From positions 62,001 through 126,000 of the forward strand of contig NZ_BMIF01000005.1 of assembly GCF_014641695.1 (NCBI RefSeq): a DNA stretch of 64,000 nucleotides, given 5' to 3'. The position numbers were made by a program, and so were the translations under genes. This document shows positions 17,756 to 26,814 of this stretch, piece after piece; position 1 is the first letter of the stretch; each line of letters starts with the position of its first letter. Below the pieces are notes generated by a model. That model saw only the letters and a list, made by a program, of their open reading frames with translations. It was not told the origin of the DNA and made no database searches. The DNA comes from Nitratireductor aestuarii. Lineage in GTDB: Bacteria; Pseudomonadota; Alphaproteobacteria; Rhizobiales; Rhizobiaceae.

Positions 17756-18760
17756 ATGAAATTCGATCATAAGATGTCACGCCGGGTATTTCTGGCGGCT
17801 ACAGCGCTCGCTTCCGCAGCAACGCTTCTTCCGGTTTCCCTGGGTCACGCGGCCGACTGGCCAAGCCGTCCCGTCACCATGGTGGTGCCCTTCGGTCCCG
17901 GCGCCAGCAACGACATCTTCACCCGGCAGCTCTCCGAGGTGCTGAGCCGCGACCTTGGCCAGCCATTCGTGGTGGAGAACAAGCCGGGCGCTGGCGGTTT
18001 TACCGGAAGTCTTGCCGTGTCCCAGGCCACGCCTGACGGCTATCGCTTCCTTGAGTTGCCGAACAGCGTCGTCGCCTTCGGACCGATCATGGGCGTGCAA
18101 CTGGACCCGCTGACAGACCTGACGCCGATTGCCATTCTCGCCACCTCGCCGGGCGCAATGGTGGTGCCGGCGGACCTGCCGGTCAACTCGGTCAAGGAGT
18201 TCATCGAGTATGCCAACAACCGTTCGGAGGATACGTTTGTCGGCTACGTTGGTGTCGGCGCGACCCAGCACCAGATGGCCGAGAAGTTCAAGACACTGAC
18301 CGGCGTGAAGCTGAAGAGCATCAACTACCAGAGCGCTGCGGAAGGCCAGACGGACCTGGTGGCCGGACGTCTGCAGGTTCTGTTCTCCACCATTGCCGGC
18401 GTGCTGGGCCAGATCCAGGCGGGCAAGCTGAAGGTGCTGGCCTATACCAACGACAGCTATGCACCGGGCTCGCCCCCTGCCCCGACAATGGCCGAGCAGG
18501 GTGTGGAAGGCATGGAAGGGTCGCAGGTCTGGTGGGGCGTCTTCGGACCCAAGGGTATGCCGCAGGACATCACCGACCAGATGAACGCCGCGATCAACAA
18601 AGCGCTTGATGATCCGGCCATGGTGACCGTGCTCACCAATGCCGGTGCTGTGCCGGTCAAGGGCAGCCCCGCCGATTTCGTGAAGGCGATCAAGGACGAA
18701 GCCGAGATCGTGCAGGAATTCGTGAAGCTCACCGGCTTCCAGCCCAAGCAGGGCGGTTAG
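17756..18760 (+). CDS. tctC: Tripartite tricarboxylate transporter substrate-binding protein (TctC/Bug)
   Basis: Periplasmic receptor of 334 aa. The N-terminus has MSRRVFLAATALASAATLL, a twin-arginine-like signal, with cleavage near HAA-DWP. The mature sequence WPSRPVTMVVPFGPGASNDIFTRQL is the standard Bug/TctC opening; such receptors bind carboxylates. GAGGA precedes the adjacent ATGs at 17753 and 17756; I take the second. It is followed by tctB and tctA, making a full TTT system that shares the divergent promoter region with the peptide-type importer. Confidence 0.9.
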   Translation: MKFDHKMSRRVFLAATALASAATLLPVSLGHAADWPSRPVTMVVPFGPGASNDIFTRQLSEVLSRDLGQPFVVENKPGAGGFTGSLAVSQATPDGYRFLELPNSVVAFGPIMGVQLDPLTDLTPIAILATSPGAMVVPADLPVNSVKEFIEYANNRSEDTFVGYVGVGATQHQMAEKFKTLTGVKLKSINYQSAAEGQTDLVAGRLQVLFSTIAGVLGQIQAGKLKVLAYTNDSYAPGSPPAPTMAEQGVEGMEGSQVWWGVFGPKGMPQDITDQMNAAINKALDDPAMVTVLTNAGAVPVKGSPADFVKAIKDEAEIVQEFVKLTGFQPKQGG

Positions 18761-18870
18761 TTCCGGTCAGCTGAAACCCGCTTGGGCGGGAATGCACGAA
18801 TGTATAGCGTTGGGAGCGGCAGACGACTGGAACGCTGCCGCTCTCCCCTTCTGCCAAGATGAGGAGAGTG

Positions 18871-19329
18871 ATGAATACCAATATCAAGGACATGGGGTCG
18901 GGCGTGATGTTCCTGGTGATCGGCCTCGCCTTCACCTGGAACACCTGGCGGCACCTGCCACTCACCACCGATGGAGCCATCGGCCCCGGGTCGTTCCCGC
19001 TGGGCATCAGCCTCATCGTCACCGGCTTTGGCGTTGGCCTCATCATCAAGGCGATGCGGACCGCACCCGAGGGACTGACCCCAATCTCCTGGCGGGGCCT
19101 CACGCTGATCGTCCTTTCGGTGCTGGTTTTCGCCCTCTTCATCGAGCGGCTCGGTGTCCTGCCGGCGCTTCTTGCCTCGACATTCCTTGCCGCCATCGCG
19201 CCCAGCGATTCCAACTGGAAGACGGCGGTCATTGTCACGGTAGCGCTGACCGCCTTCTGCATCGGCGTCTTCATCTATGCGCTCGGCCTGCCCTATCCGG
19301 TCATCGGCCCGTGGCTGCGGCTTACCTGA
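18871..19329 (+). CDS. tctB: Tripartite tricarboxylate transporter small membrane protein (TctB)
   Basis: Membrane protein of 152 aa with four hydrophobic segments, matching the DUF1468/TctB family; GPGSFPLGISLIVTGFGVGL is the family's conserved N-terminal region. The start at 18871 is preceded by AGGAGAG; an ATG at 18859 lies within that site. It sits 110 bases after tctC and 13 before tctA. Its role is as the accessory subunit of the carboxylate importer. Confidence 0.87.
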   Translation: MNTNIKDMGSGVMFLVIGLAFTWNTWRHLPLTTDGAIGPGSFPLGISLIVTGFGVGLIIKAMRTAPEGLTPISWRGLTLIVLSVLVFALFIERLGVLPALLASTFLAAIAPSDSNWKTAVIVTVALTAFCIGVFIYALGLPYPVIGPWLRLT

Positions 19330-19342
19330 GGAGCACCGATTT

Positions 19343-20854
19343 ATGGATATCCTGCACAATCTGATCCTCGGTTTCAGCACCGCGCTTACACCGGAAAACC
19401 TGTTCTACTGCTTTGCCGGCGTGCTGCTCGGGACCTTCATCGGTGTCCTGCCTGGCCTCGGGCCGACAGCCACGATCGCCATGCTGCTCCCCATCACCTA
19501 TTACCTGTCGCCGACGGCCTCGCTCATCATGCTGGCGGGCATCTACTACGGTTCGCAATATGGCGGCTCGACCACGGCGATCCTGATGAACCTGCCGGGC
19601 GAGGTGTCGTCCTCGGTGACGGCCATTGACGGCTACCAGCTCGCCCGCAAGGGCAAGGCCGGCACCGCCCTGGCCATCGCAGCGATCGGCTCATTCATCG
19701 CCGGAACCTTTGCCACCTTCGTCATCGCGCTCGCCGCAATGCCGCTCTCCGACATCGCACTAAGCTTCGGATCGGCCGAATATTTCTCGCTGATCCTGCT
19801 CGGCATCGTCATTTCCACCACGCTCGCGCATGGCTCGATGGTGCGCGGCATGGCGATGATCCTCACCGGCATGCTCTTCGGCCTGGTCGGCACCGATCCT
19901 GAAACGGGCATGTTCCGCTTCACCTTCGGCATGATCGAGCTTTCGGATGGCGTCGAGACCGTCGCCGTGGCGTTGGGCATCTTCGGACTTTCGGAGATCC
20001 TGCGAAACCTCGAGCAGAACGCAAGCACCGGCGCGATCACCACCGCCAAGATCACCAGCCTCATGCCCAGCCGCGAGGACCTGAAGAAATCGGCAGGACC
20101 GATCATGCGCGGCTCCGTGCTGGGTGCCGTCATGGGCGTGCTGCCGGGCGGCGGCTCGATCCTCTCCGCCTTCTCCTCCTATGCGCTGGAGAAAAAACTG
20201 TCGCGCCATCCGGAGCAATTCGGCCATGGCGCGATCGAGGGTGTGGCAGCACCGGAATCGGCCAACAATGCGGGAGCACAGACCTCGTTCATCCCGATGC
20301 TGACGCTCGGCATCCCGCCAAACGCGCTGATGGCGCTGATGGCCGGCGCGCTGATGATCCAGGGGATCACGCCCGGACCCAATGTCGTCTACCAGCAGCC
20401 GGAGCTCTTCTGGGGCCTCATCGCCTCCATGTGGATCGGCAATGCCATGCTGGTGATCCTCAACCTGCCGCTTGTGGGCCTCTGGGTGAGCCTCCTGAAG
20501 ATCCCCTACAGCATCATGCTGCCCGCCATTGTGGTGTTCTCCACACTTGGCGTCTACACCGTCAACAACAGCGGCTTCGACCTCTATACGCTGCTGTTCT
20601 TCGGCTTGGCAGGCTACCTCTTCCGCCGGTTCGACTGCGAGGTCGCGCCCTTCCTGATCGGCTTCGTGCTGAGCGGATTGCTGGAGACGCACTTCCGCCG
20701 CGCCCTCTCCTTCTCCAGCGGCAACCTCGACACCTTCATCACGCACCCGATCAGCGCGGGTATTCTGGCGGTCGCCGCACTGGTGATCCTGTTGGTGGCG
20801 ATGCCTTCCGTGCGCAAGACGCGAGAAGTCGCTTTCGCGGATTCCGAGGATTAG
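19343..20854 (+). CDS. tctA: Tripartite tricarboxylate transporter large membrane protein (TctA)
   Basis: Main permease of 503 aa with about 12 hydrophobic segments. GVLPGLGPTATIAMLLP near residue 36 and the second repeat GVLPGGGSILSAFSSY are the paired TctA signature motifs. The ATG at 19343 follows GAGGAG. It completes the TctCBA importer of organic acids. A bidirectional terminator follows, separating it from the convergent hydroxyacid dehydrogenase gene. Confidence 0.92.
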   Translation: MDILHNLILGFSTALTPENLFYCFAGVLLGTFIGVLPGLGPTATIAMLLPITYYLSPTASLIMLAGIYYGSQYGGSTTAILMNLPGEVSSSVTAIDGYQLARKGKAGTALAIAAIGSFIAGTFATFVIALAAMPLSDIALSFGSAEYFSLILLGIVISTTLAHGSMVRGMAMILTGMLFGLVGTDPETGMFRFTFGMIELSDGVETVAVALGIFGLSEILRNLEQNASTGAITTAKITSLMPSREDLKKSAGPIMRGSVLGAVMGVLPGGGSILSAFSSYALEKKLSRHPEQFGHGAIEGVAAPESANNAGAQTSFIPMLTLGIPPNALMALMAGALMIQGITPGPNVVYQQPELFWGLIASMWIGNAMLVILNLPLVGLWVSLLKIPYSIMLPAIVVFSTLGVYTVNNSGFDLYTLLFFGLAGYLFRRFDCEVAPFLIGFVLSGLLETHFRRALSFSSGNLDTFITHPISAGILAVAALVILLVAMPSVRKTREVAFADSED

Positions 20855-20887
20855 CCAAAGAGGCTAACCAGTTCATTGGATACAAAA

Positions 20888-20920
20888 AAACCCGGTCATC
20901 GCAGGATGGCCGGGGTTTAT
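20888..20920. terminator. Bidirectional terminator between tctA and lldD-like gene
   Basis: Arms AAACCCGGTCATC (20888-20900) and GATGGCCGGGGTTT (20905-20918) pair over 13 positions with one bulge and a four-base loop, with an A run (20884-20890) on one side and a T-rich stretch on the other, so it can end transcripts from both strands. Confidence 0.8.
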
Positions 20921-20940
20921 ATTTTAGTTGAAGTTCTGCT

Positions 20941-22161
20941 TCAGGCAGTGAGCACTTCCTGCACGGGCGAGTTGCGGCGGCGGGGCAGCGTGTCGATCGA
21001 CTGGCCCATGAACGGCAGGTCGTTTGCCAGCACATCAGGTGAAAGTTCCTGGTGGTTGCGGCAGCCCAGATGCGCGAGCGTAAGCTCATATTCGCGCTTC
21101 AGGAGGTTGAGCGCCCGTTCCGCACCAGCCTGTCCGCCGGCGGCACAGCCAAACAGCGCGGCACGGCCGACCAGCACGGCATCCGCGCCCAGCGCGTAAG
21201 CCTTGATTATGTCACTGCCACGGCGGATGCCGCTATCGAGGACGACGGCGACCTTGCCGCCGACTTCGCTGACGACGGAGGGCAGAACGTCGATCGGAGC
21301 CGGAGCCATGTCGACATTGCGCGCGCCGTGGTTCGAGATCACCACCGCGTCCGCGCCGACGGAGGCGGCGCGGCGTGCATCGTCCGGCCGCATGAGGCCC
21401 TTGACGATGAGCTTGCCCTTCCAGCGGTCGCGCAGTTTCGCGATATCATCCCAGGTGATCTTGCTGTCCGTGCCGCGCAGCACTGCGCCATGCACATTTC
21501 GCGCGATCGGCGGCATGTTGGCCTGCCGCGGCATGCCGGAGCTTGTGTAGTAGCGCATGAGAACGTTCATGAACCAGCCCGGCTTCAGCAGGATGTCACG
21601 CACGGTCGGATAGCTCGGCTTGAAGGGGTTGCCGTAGCCGTTGCGCAGGTTGAACTCGCGGTTGACGCCAAGGTTCACGTCCACCGTGACCACCAGCGCC
21701 TCGGAGCCAGCCTGAGCGGCACGTTCGACGAGATCATAGGTGAGCTGGCGATCTTCCCAGACGTAGATCTGGAACCAGAGTCGCCCGCCCGCTTCATCAG
21801 CGATCTTTTCCAGCCCCGTGGTGGAGCTGATGGCCAGTGTGAACGGAATGCCGAACTTTGCTGCAGCCTTCGCCAGCTCCAGCTCGCCTTCGTACCAGCA
21901 GAGACCGGCCGCACCGGTCGGCGCAATGGCCATTGGCAGCGTCGCCCGGCTTCCCAGGAGATCCGCGCCGAGATCGCGGCCCGAGACATCCACCAGTGCC
22001 TTTTGCCGAAGCTTGATGCGGCGGAAGGCCTCGATGTTGTGGGCAAGCCCCACCTCATCCTCCGCTCCCCGGTCGACAAATTCGAAGATCCATTTGGGGA
22101 GCCGGCGCTTTGCCTCCAGCCGAAGGTCTTCAATGTTGTAGCAACGGTCGACTGATGTCAT
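20941..22161 (-). CDS. lldD: FMN-dependent alpha-hydroxyacid dehydrogenase (L-lactate dehydrogenase type)
   Basis: FMN TIM-barrel enzyme of 406 aa oxidising an L-2-hydroxyacid (lactate, mandelate, glycolate or a longer acid) to the 2-oxoacid. FMN/substrate motifs are seen: APTGAAGLCWYEGE near 85, KGLMRPDDA near 250 and ISNHGARNVD with the catalytic His and Arg near 275. The start at 22161 has GGGGGAGA upstream. It is downstream of the IclR gene on the same strand and likely in its operon. In this catabolic block it could oxidise the hydroxyacid made by the aldehyde dehydrogenase. Family certain, substrate inferred only loosely. Confidence 0.85.
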   Translation of the reverse strand: MTSVDRCYNIEDLRLEAKRRLPKWIFEFVDRGAEDEVGLAHNIEAFRRIKLRQKALVDVSGRDLGADLLGSRATLPMAIAPTGAAGLCWYEGELELAKAAAKFGIPFTLAISSTTGLEKIADEAGGRLWFQIYVWEDRQLTYDLVERAAQAGSEALVVTVDVNLGVNREFNLRNGYGNPFKPSYPTVRDILLKPGWFMNVLMRYYTSSGMPRQANMPPIARNVHGAVLRGTDSKITWDDIAKLRDRWKGKLIVKGLMRPDDARRAASVGADAVVISNHGARNVDMAPAPIDVLPSVVSEVGGKVAVVLDSGIRRGSDIIKAYALGADAVLVGRAALFGCAAGGQAGAERALNLLKREYELTLAHLGCRNHQELSPDVLANDLPFMGQSIDTLPRRRNSPVQEVLTA

Positions 22162-22202
22162 CCAGGTCTCTCCCCCTTGAAATTGATGTCGCATCTCCTG
22201 GC

Positions 22203-22223
22203 GGCCCTGAGCTTATCGAAGCA
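22203..22223. repeat. Fragment of a REP-like element
   Basis: The stretch CCCTGAGCTTATCGAAGCAC in the gap between the IclR and lldD-like genes resembles the core of the REP-like element at 24844-24874 (GAGCTTGTCGAAGCAC). It lacks the flanking arms, so it may be a decayed copy. Confidence 0.35.
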
Positions 22224-22321
22224 CGCGGCTCCGCATGCGCAGGCCCCCACCTCCCCGTGGCAAGCTCACCACAAGGAATGGGGCAAGCGCAAGCCCGCCA
22301 CCCATGTTCAGCAGCCTTGTC

Positions 22322-23299
22322 TCAGACGGCGAGCGCCATGCGTGAGACATCGCGGCTCGTCGGAAGCATTCCCGATCCACCGTCGCGCATGAAGCGGATG
22401 ACGGACTCGATCTTCGCCACGGTTTCCTTGAGCGGTTGGATCACGCGCTCGTCGACATCGGCCGGCGCGACGGCGGTGATGAAAAAGCTTACAGTCATCG
22501 AGGCGAGCACCATGTCGCCATGGCGGATAGGCACGGCCACGGTAATGTTGCGCTTCGGCTCCGTACGCGGCGAGCGCAACGCGTAGCCCTTCTTGCGAAC
22601 ATTGGCGAGCAGTGCACGGTGCTGCGCTTCCTGGTCGGAACCAAAGGCACTGTTCTTCTCGCGGATGCGCTGGAACAGAAGCTCGCGCTCTTCCTCGGGG
22701 CAAAACGCCATGTAGGCCCGCCCCATGGCGGAGGTGATCAGGTTCGGCCGGTTGTGCAGCAACGTGTTGGCGTGCACCCAGGGGCTGATCGTGCCCGTCC
22801 AGAAATGCACGGCGATGGCATCGCCGTCGAGCATGCCGATGCCCACCGGCCACTTGATGCTGTTGGTCAGTTCGATGGCGAAGGGACGCGAGGCCTCGAT
22901 CACCTCGGCAATGCCTTCATAGCCCGCGTGAAGATCCTTCACGCGATGGGTGACCCGATAGCCGCCGCACATGTTGTCGCGCGCCACGTAGCCATCGGCG
23001 ATCAGCGTATCGAGCATGCGCACGATCGTCGGTTTCGGCAGTCCGGTGACTGCATGGAGGTCGCCGACAGTGCCGATGCGCAGGCGGTTCAGGGTTCGCA
23101 GGATTTCCAGCGCCCGGCGCACCGATTCCACCGGCGGATAGGAAGCCTTGATGGAGTCTGTCATGCCGCGGCGCGAATTGGCTCTACAGCTCCCTCCTTC
23201 ATCCTGACCGGGCGAATAGCGATGGCTGGTCTGGTTGGTTTCGCCCGCGTACGCATCTTCGTCGGCAACAGTGTCCGTTCCATACGAATTCATATCCAT
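22322..23299 (-). CDS. IclR family transcriptional regulator
   Basis: Regulator with an N-terminal winged helix (SVRRALEILRTLNRL...LHAVTGLPKPTIVRMLDTLIADGYV) and a C-terminal IclR effector domain (VAVPIRHGDMVLASMTVSFF). From the ATG at 23299 (GGGAGGAT upstream) it is 325 aa with an odd polar 45-residue N-terminal extension; the ATG at 23164 would give the more typical 280 aa but lacks a well-spaced ribosome site. It is divergent from the enolase-superfamily gene at 23632 and co-directional with the hydroxyacid dehydrogenase. I infer that it controls the whole 10.9-33.8 kb block through TTTC-N7-GAAA dyads. Confidence 0.87.
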   Translation of the reverse strand: MDMNSYGTDTVADEDAYAGETNQTSHRYSPGQDEGGSCRANSRRGMTDSIKASYPPVESVRRALEILRTLNRLRIGTVGDLHAVTGLPKPTIVRMLDTLIADGYVARDNMCGGYRVTHRVKDLHAGYEGIAEVIEASRPFAIELTNSIKWPVGIGMLDGDAIAVHFWTGTISPWVHANTLLHNRPNLITSAMGRAYMAFCPEEERELLFQRIREKNSAFGSDQEAQHRALLANVRKKGYALRSPRTEPKRNITVAVPIRHGDMVLASMTVSFFITAVAPADVDERVIQPLKETVAKIESVIRFMRDGGSGMLPTSRDVSRMALAV

Positions 23300-23483
23300 G
23301 ACGATCCTCCCGCGCGGCCTCCGTGCGGTGCTTGTGCAAACCCGCCAGGTCGCGACAGTCTCTCTTCCCAAGACACCCGTCCGGACGGTCCTCCACCGTC
23401 CACAGCATCAACCTTTGCAAAGTCTTGACGCGCCCCGAGGATGCGCGCTGGAGAGCTTTGGGGGCAATGCCGCGTCTCATCTG

Positions 23484-23549
23484 TTTCACTGGGCGAAAAC
23501 ATTGGGGGCGGCAATTCACCGTCGAGCATGCTCATTTCGGATGCTGAAA
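23484..23549. promoter_or_regulatory. Two TTTC-N7-GAAA dyads in the iclR/enolase divergent promoter region
   Basis: TTTC-ACTGGGC-GAAA (23484-23498) and TTTC-GGATGCT-GAAA (23535-23549), 51 bases apart, lie in the 332-base region between the IclR gene and the enolase-superfamily gene. Placement next to iclR itself, as expected for autoregulation, is the main reason to name IclR as the binder. Apart from the two start regions, nothing else is evident in this gap. Confidence 0.7.
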
Positions 23550-23631
23550 CGCACCCGCGTCACACAAGAAGGCGCCCTGCCGGCGGTGCTACCAGTGTGG
23601 CTGAGGGGCTTACAGCGCGAGGAATATTGCC

Positions 23632-24828
23632 GTGAAGATCACCGGTTTCAAACAGCTGCACGCGGATTTTGGCTGGCGGACGGTCTCGTTCCTCAAGGTG
23701 GAGACTGACGAGGGCCTGGTCGGCTGGACCGAGTACTATGAGGGTGCCGGCAACATCGGGCTCAATGCGCTTGTCGCCGCCCATATGGAAGCGCTCGTCG
23801 GCTCTGACCCGACGCAGGTCGAGATTATCCTGATCAGGCTCCAGAGCAAGACGCTGCAGGCGCCGGGCGGCATCAACCAGCAGGCGATCGGAGCGATCAA
23901 CAATGCCCTGCTCGACATCAAGGCGAAGTCGATGGATCTGCCGGTCCATGCGCTCTTTGGCGGCGCCATTCGCGACCGCATCCCCTGCTACTGGTCGCAT
24001 TTTGCGAGCTACCGGGTGCGCTATCCGCAGTTCGTGGGCGAGGAAGCACCGAAGACGCTCGATGATCTTTCGAGGCTCGCCGAAGAAGCCGCTGCCCGAG
24101 GCTTCGTCGCGGTCAAGACCACGGCGCTGCTGCCAACGGACGGCGGGTTTACCAACTACCGGCCGACGACCGGCGAAAGCAGCGGCTTCCCCGCCCTTAA
24201 CCTCGAGCCGCGCCACGTGCGCAGCATCGTTCAGGTCATGCAGGCGCTGAAGGACGGCGCGGGGCCCGACGTGGGCGTGGCGCTCGACTGCAACCTCTTC
24301 TTCAAGCCGGAAGGATTCCGCCAGCTCGCCTATGCGCTGGAGCCGATCGGGCTCTTCTGGCTGGAGATCGACAACCACGATCCCGAAGCACTTGCCTTCA
24401 TCCGCGAGTCGACACGGGTTCCGATCGCTTCGCTGGAGCACCTCTACGGACGGCGCGAGTACAAGCCCTTTCTCGACAGGAAGGCCGTAGACGTCGCCAT
24501 CATCGACCCGATCTGGAACGGGTTCTCGGAGTCCGTCCGCATCGCTAACTTCGCTGACGTCTATGAGCTCAACGTCGCGCCACACAACTACTACGGTTAT
24601 CTTTCGGATTTCATCAGCGCTAATCTCGCTGCCGTCGTGCCCAACCTGCGGGTAATGGAAACGGACATCGACAGCGCCGCCTGGCGCCACGAATTCTATA
24701 CCCACGCGCCCGAGTTCGAGAACGGCTGCATGATCGTACCCAACCGCCCCGGCTGGGGAACGGATATCAATGAAGAGGCAGTGTTGAAGCGGACATCCAA
24801 GGTCGGAAAGGCAGTGGCGGGGAGATGA
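23632..24828 (+). CDS. Mandelate racemase subgroup enzyme, probable sugar-acid dehydratase
   Basis: Enolase-superfamily protein of 398 aa. The barrel shows the mandelate racemase subgroup layout: AVKTT (first Lys of KxK kept, second replaced by Thr), metal ligands in VALDCNLFF, LFWLEIDN and IASLEHLYG, Asp in IIDPIWNG and the paired base His in VAPHNYYG. With only the His-Asp dyad clearly intact, a dehydratase acting on one face is more likely than a racemase (inference from the superfamily). The start is GTG with GAGGA upstream. It is a single-gene plus transcript, divergent from iclR and ended by a REP-like element. Confidence 0.85.
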   Translation: MKITGFKQLHADFGWRTVSFLKVETDEGLVGWTEYYEGAGNIGLNALVAAHMEALVGSDPTQVEIILIRLQSKTLQAPGGINQQAIGAINNALLDIKAKSMDLPVHALFGGAIRDRIPCYWSHFASYRVRYPQFVGEEAPKTLDDLSRLAEEAAARGFVAVKTTALLPTDGGFTNYRPTTGESSGFPALNLEPRHVRSIVQVMQALKDGAGPDVGVALDCNLFFKPEGFRQLAYALEPIGLFWLEIDNHDPEALAFIRESTRVPIASLEHLYGRREYKPFLDRKAVDVAIIDPIWNGFSESVRIANFADVYELNVAPHNYYGYLSDFISANLAAVVPNLRVMETDIDSAAWRHEFYTHAPEFENGCMIVPNRPGWGTDINEEAVLKRTSKVGKAVAGR

Positions 24829-24843
24829 GGTTCCGCGCCAAGC

Positions 24844-24874
24844 CCCTCATGCAGAGCTTGTCGAAGCACGAGGG
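24844..24874. repeat. REP-like palindromic element
   Basis: CCCTCATGC (24844-24852) pairs with GCACGAGGG (24866-24874) with one mismatch, around the inner hairpin GCTT-GTCG-AAGC. The core GAGCTTGTCGAAGC is the common extragenic palindrome type seen in many proteobacteria. It sits between two convergent genes and may also stop or stabilise transcripts. Confidence 0.65.
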
Positions 24875-24902
24875 TTCCAGAGCGTACGGATAGCGAAAGG
24901 CT

Positions 24903-25865
24903 CTACAGATCACCCGTCGCCGTAATCACGTTCCCGAACATCGTCTGCAGTTTCTCGATCACGTCGGGCGGGAGCGGGCTGCCCTTGATGGCGGCGATGT
25001 TCTGTTCCAGATGCTGGAACTTGCCGGTGCCCGTCATCACCACGCTGATGCCGGGCGTATGGCGGCAGAAGCGATAGGCGGCTTCCGTCAGGCTTCCCGC
25101 AACGCCGCCACGGATGAGCAGTGAGGACAGGTCCCCCACTTCGGCGGCAGCCTCAGCCGGGATCTCGCCCTTTTCAATGAGTTCTTGCACCAGGTTGTTC
25201 AGTGTTTCCTTTCGCGCAAGCGCGCCGCGCACGGCATACATCGCCATCACGCCTAGGTTCTTTTCCTGCGCGGCCGGCAGCACCTCACGGGCGTTCGACT
25301 GATTGACGAAGTTGAAGCCCAGCATCAGCACGTCCCACACGCCATCGGCGATGGCGCGCTTCATCGTCTCGTGTTCGAGGTCGACGCCAAAACCTTCGGT
25401 GATGCCGAGATAGCGGATCTTGCCCTGCTGCTGTAGCCGCTGCAGCTCAGGCACCAGCTCATTCAGGCAATGGTCATACTGGTTCGGCCGCACCCCGTGC
25501 ATGTGAAGGATGTCGACATAGTCAGTCCTGAGGTTTTTCAGGCTCTGCTCGACGCTCCTGCGCAATTCTTCCGCGCTCGCGAATTCGAGACTGTCAAAGG
25601 GAGCCCCCTCCCTGGTGCAGCGCGCCTTGGTGGAAATCACCACCTGGTCGCGCCGGCCTTCGACGCCTTCGCCCACGGCACCTTCAGTGCCGTAGACGGA
25701 GGCCGTATCGATCATGTTGATGCCATGATCGATCGCCATGCGCACCAGCTCGGCGGCCTGAGACTGGCTGGCGCCATTCTTCATGCCGAGCCGGCTGTTA
25801 CCCCCTGCGCCGAGCACCGCGACGCTGACGTTGAGGCCGGTTCTGCCGAGCGTGGTCATGTCCAT
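24903..25865 (-). CDS. Aldo/keto reductase
   Basis: NAD(P)H-dependent oxidoreductase of 320 aa with the AKR TIM barrel. The catalytic tetrad is visible: Asp and Tyr in NMIDTASVYG, Lys in VVISTKARC and His in DILHMHGV. The start at 25865 has AAGGA upstream. It is the third gene of the minus operon BKACE-cupin-AKR, ten bases after the cupin gene, and probably reduces or oxidises a carbonyl or sugar intermediate of the same pathway. Specificity cannot be read from the sequence. Confidence 0.85.
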   Translation of the reverse strand: MDMTTLGRTGLNVSVAVLGAGGNSRLGMKNGASQSQAAELVRMAIDHGINMIDTASVYGTEGAVGEGVEGRRDQVVISTKARCTREGAPFDSLEFASAEELRRSVEQSLKNLRTDYVDILHMHGVRPNQYDHCLNELVPELQRLQQQGKIRYLGITEGFGVDLEHETMKRAIADGVWDVLMLGFNFVNQSNAREVLPAAQEKNLGVMAMYAVRGALARKETLNNLVQELIEKGEIPAEAAAEVGDLSSLLIRGGVAGSLTEAAYRFCRHTPGISVVMTGTGKFQHLEQNIAAIKGSPLPPDVIEKLQTMFGNVITATGDL

Positions 25866-25875
25866 GAAAGAATCC

Positions 25876-26787
25876 TTACTTTGATGGCATGGGATAGTCG
25901 TCTGCGTTGAGAATCCATCCCTGTTTCTGGGAAAAGTCCAGACGCGGCGGCGAGAAAATGTCGACCAGCTGATTGACGCCCTCGCCTTCCGCCCTTGTCG
26001 TATGGATCGCCGGCGGCGGGATGATGCAGACGGACGGGGACTCGCAGAAGATGTGCTCGTCCTCACGCCACATGTCCATGTTCGTCGTCCACGGCCAGCG
26101 CAGGTGGTGCGTGAAGGTGCCGCTCAAGGCCAGCGAACATTGCTCGAAGTCGTCATGGTGGTGCGGCGAGAGCTTGTCGCGCTCGCGCGGTCCCACACGT
26201 TCGTCGAGATAGTTGATCATGAAGGTCGTGCAGCGATAGATGCGCCCGAAGCGGCCCGGCTCCTGCGGCACGTCGAGCGTGTACCACTTGAGCTTCAGTC
26301 CGCCTTCCGGCTCCGGCCATGGCTCAAAGGGCGGCACATTTGGGTGCGGCCCGCTATATTCGGCAGCGTTGGAAGCCTTGCTTGCGAGATCCTCGGACTT
26401 CGGCGTGAAGAAGCGGATCATGCGGCCGGGCGTCAGCATGCGGATCGAGCTCTTACCGGGCGGCACGAAGGCCACCGAATAGCCGGGCACGACCGTGCTG
26501 CCCTCTTCTGTGGTGATCTCCAGCGACGTCTCCGCATCCGGAATGATGATGGCATATTCATCGATCTGGGCGTCACGGGCGAAGGTGCCGCCGCTCTCGC
26601 CTTCCGTATAGACGACGACGAAATTCGCCCCGCGGGTGATCCAGGTCTTGCCGGAAGCATCCGAGATCTGCGGCTCGTCCTTGTAGAAGAGCCCGAGCTG
26701 GGCAGGGAAAAATGACTTGTGAACCCAGGTCGGCGCTTCCTTCGGCTGTCCCTGAAGGCTGGAGCGCGGGTCGCTCTTGTCATACAT
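25876..26787 (-). CDS. Cupin-fold protein of unknown function
   Basis: Protein of 303 aa, apparently two cupin-like halves. The second half has a canonical metal-binding motif: LSPHHHDDFEQCSLALSG around residue 205 (His, His, Glu) and the later His in IPPPAIHTT near 260. No signal peptide. Cupins of this sort act as isomerases, dioxygenases or lyases on small acids, but I do not recognise a characterised family member. It lies between the BKACE and AKR genes in one operon, so it should act on the same intermediate set. Confidence 0.65.
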   Translation of the reverse strand: MYDKSDPRSSLQGQPKEAPTWVHKSFFPAQLGLFYKDEPQISDASGKTWITRGANFVVVYTEGESGGTFARDAQIDEYAIIIPDAETSLEITTEEGSTVVPGYSVAFVPPGKSSIRMLTPGRMIRFFTPKSEDLASKASNAAEYSGPHPNVPPFEPWPEPEGGLKLKWYTLDVPQEPGRFGRIYRCTTFMINYLDERVGPRERDKLSPHHHDDFEQCSLALSGTFTHHLRWPWTTNMDMWREDEHIFCESPSVCIIPPPAIHTTRAEGEGVNQLVDIFSPPRLDFSQKQGWILNADDYPMPSK

Positions 26788-26814
26788 GTGAGCTATTCCT
26801 CCTGATTGATACTT

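Noticed and set aside
22203-24874. REP-like cores considered as ends of a mobile element around iclR
   Set aside because: Only one copy is complete, there is no transposase and no target duplication; ordinary extragenic repeats explain them.
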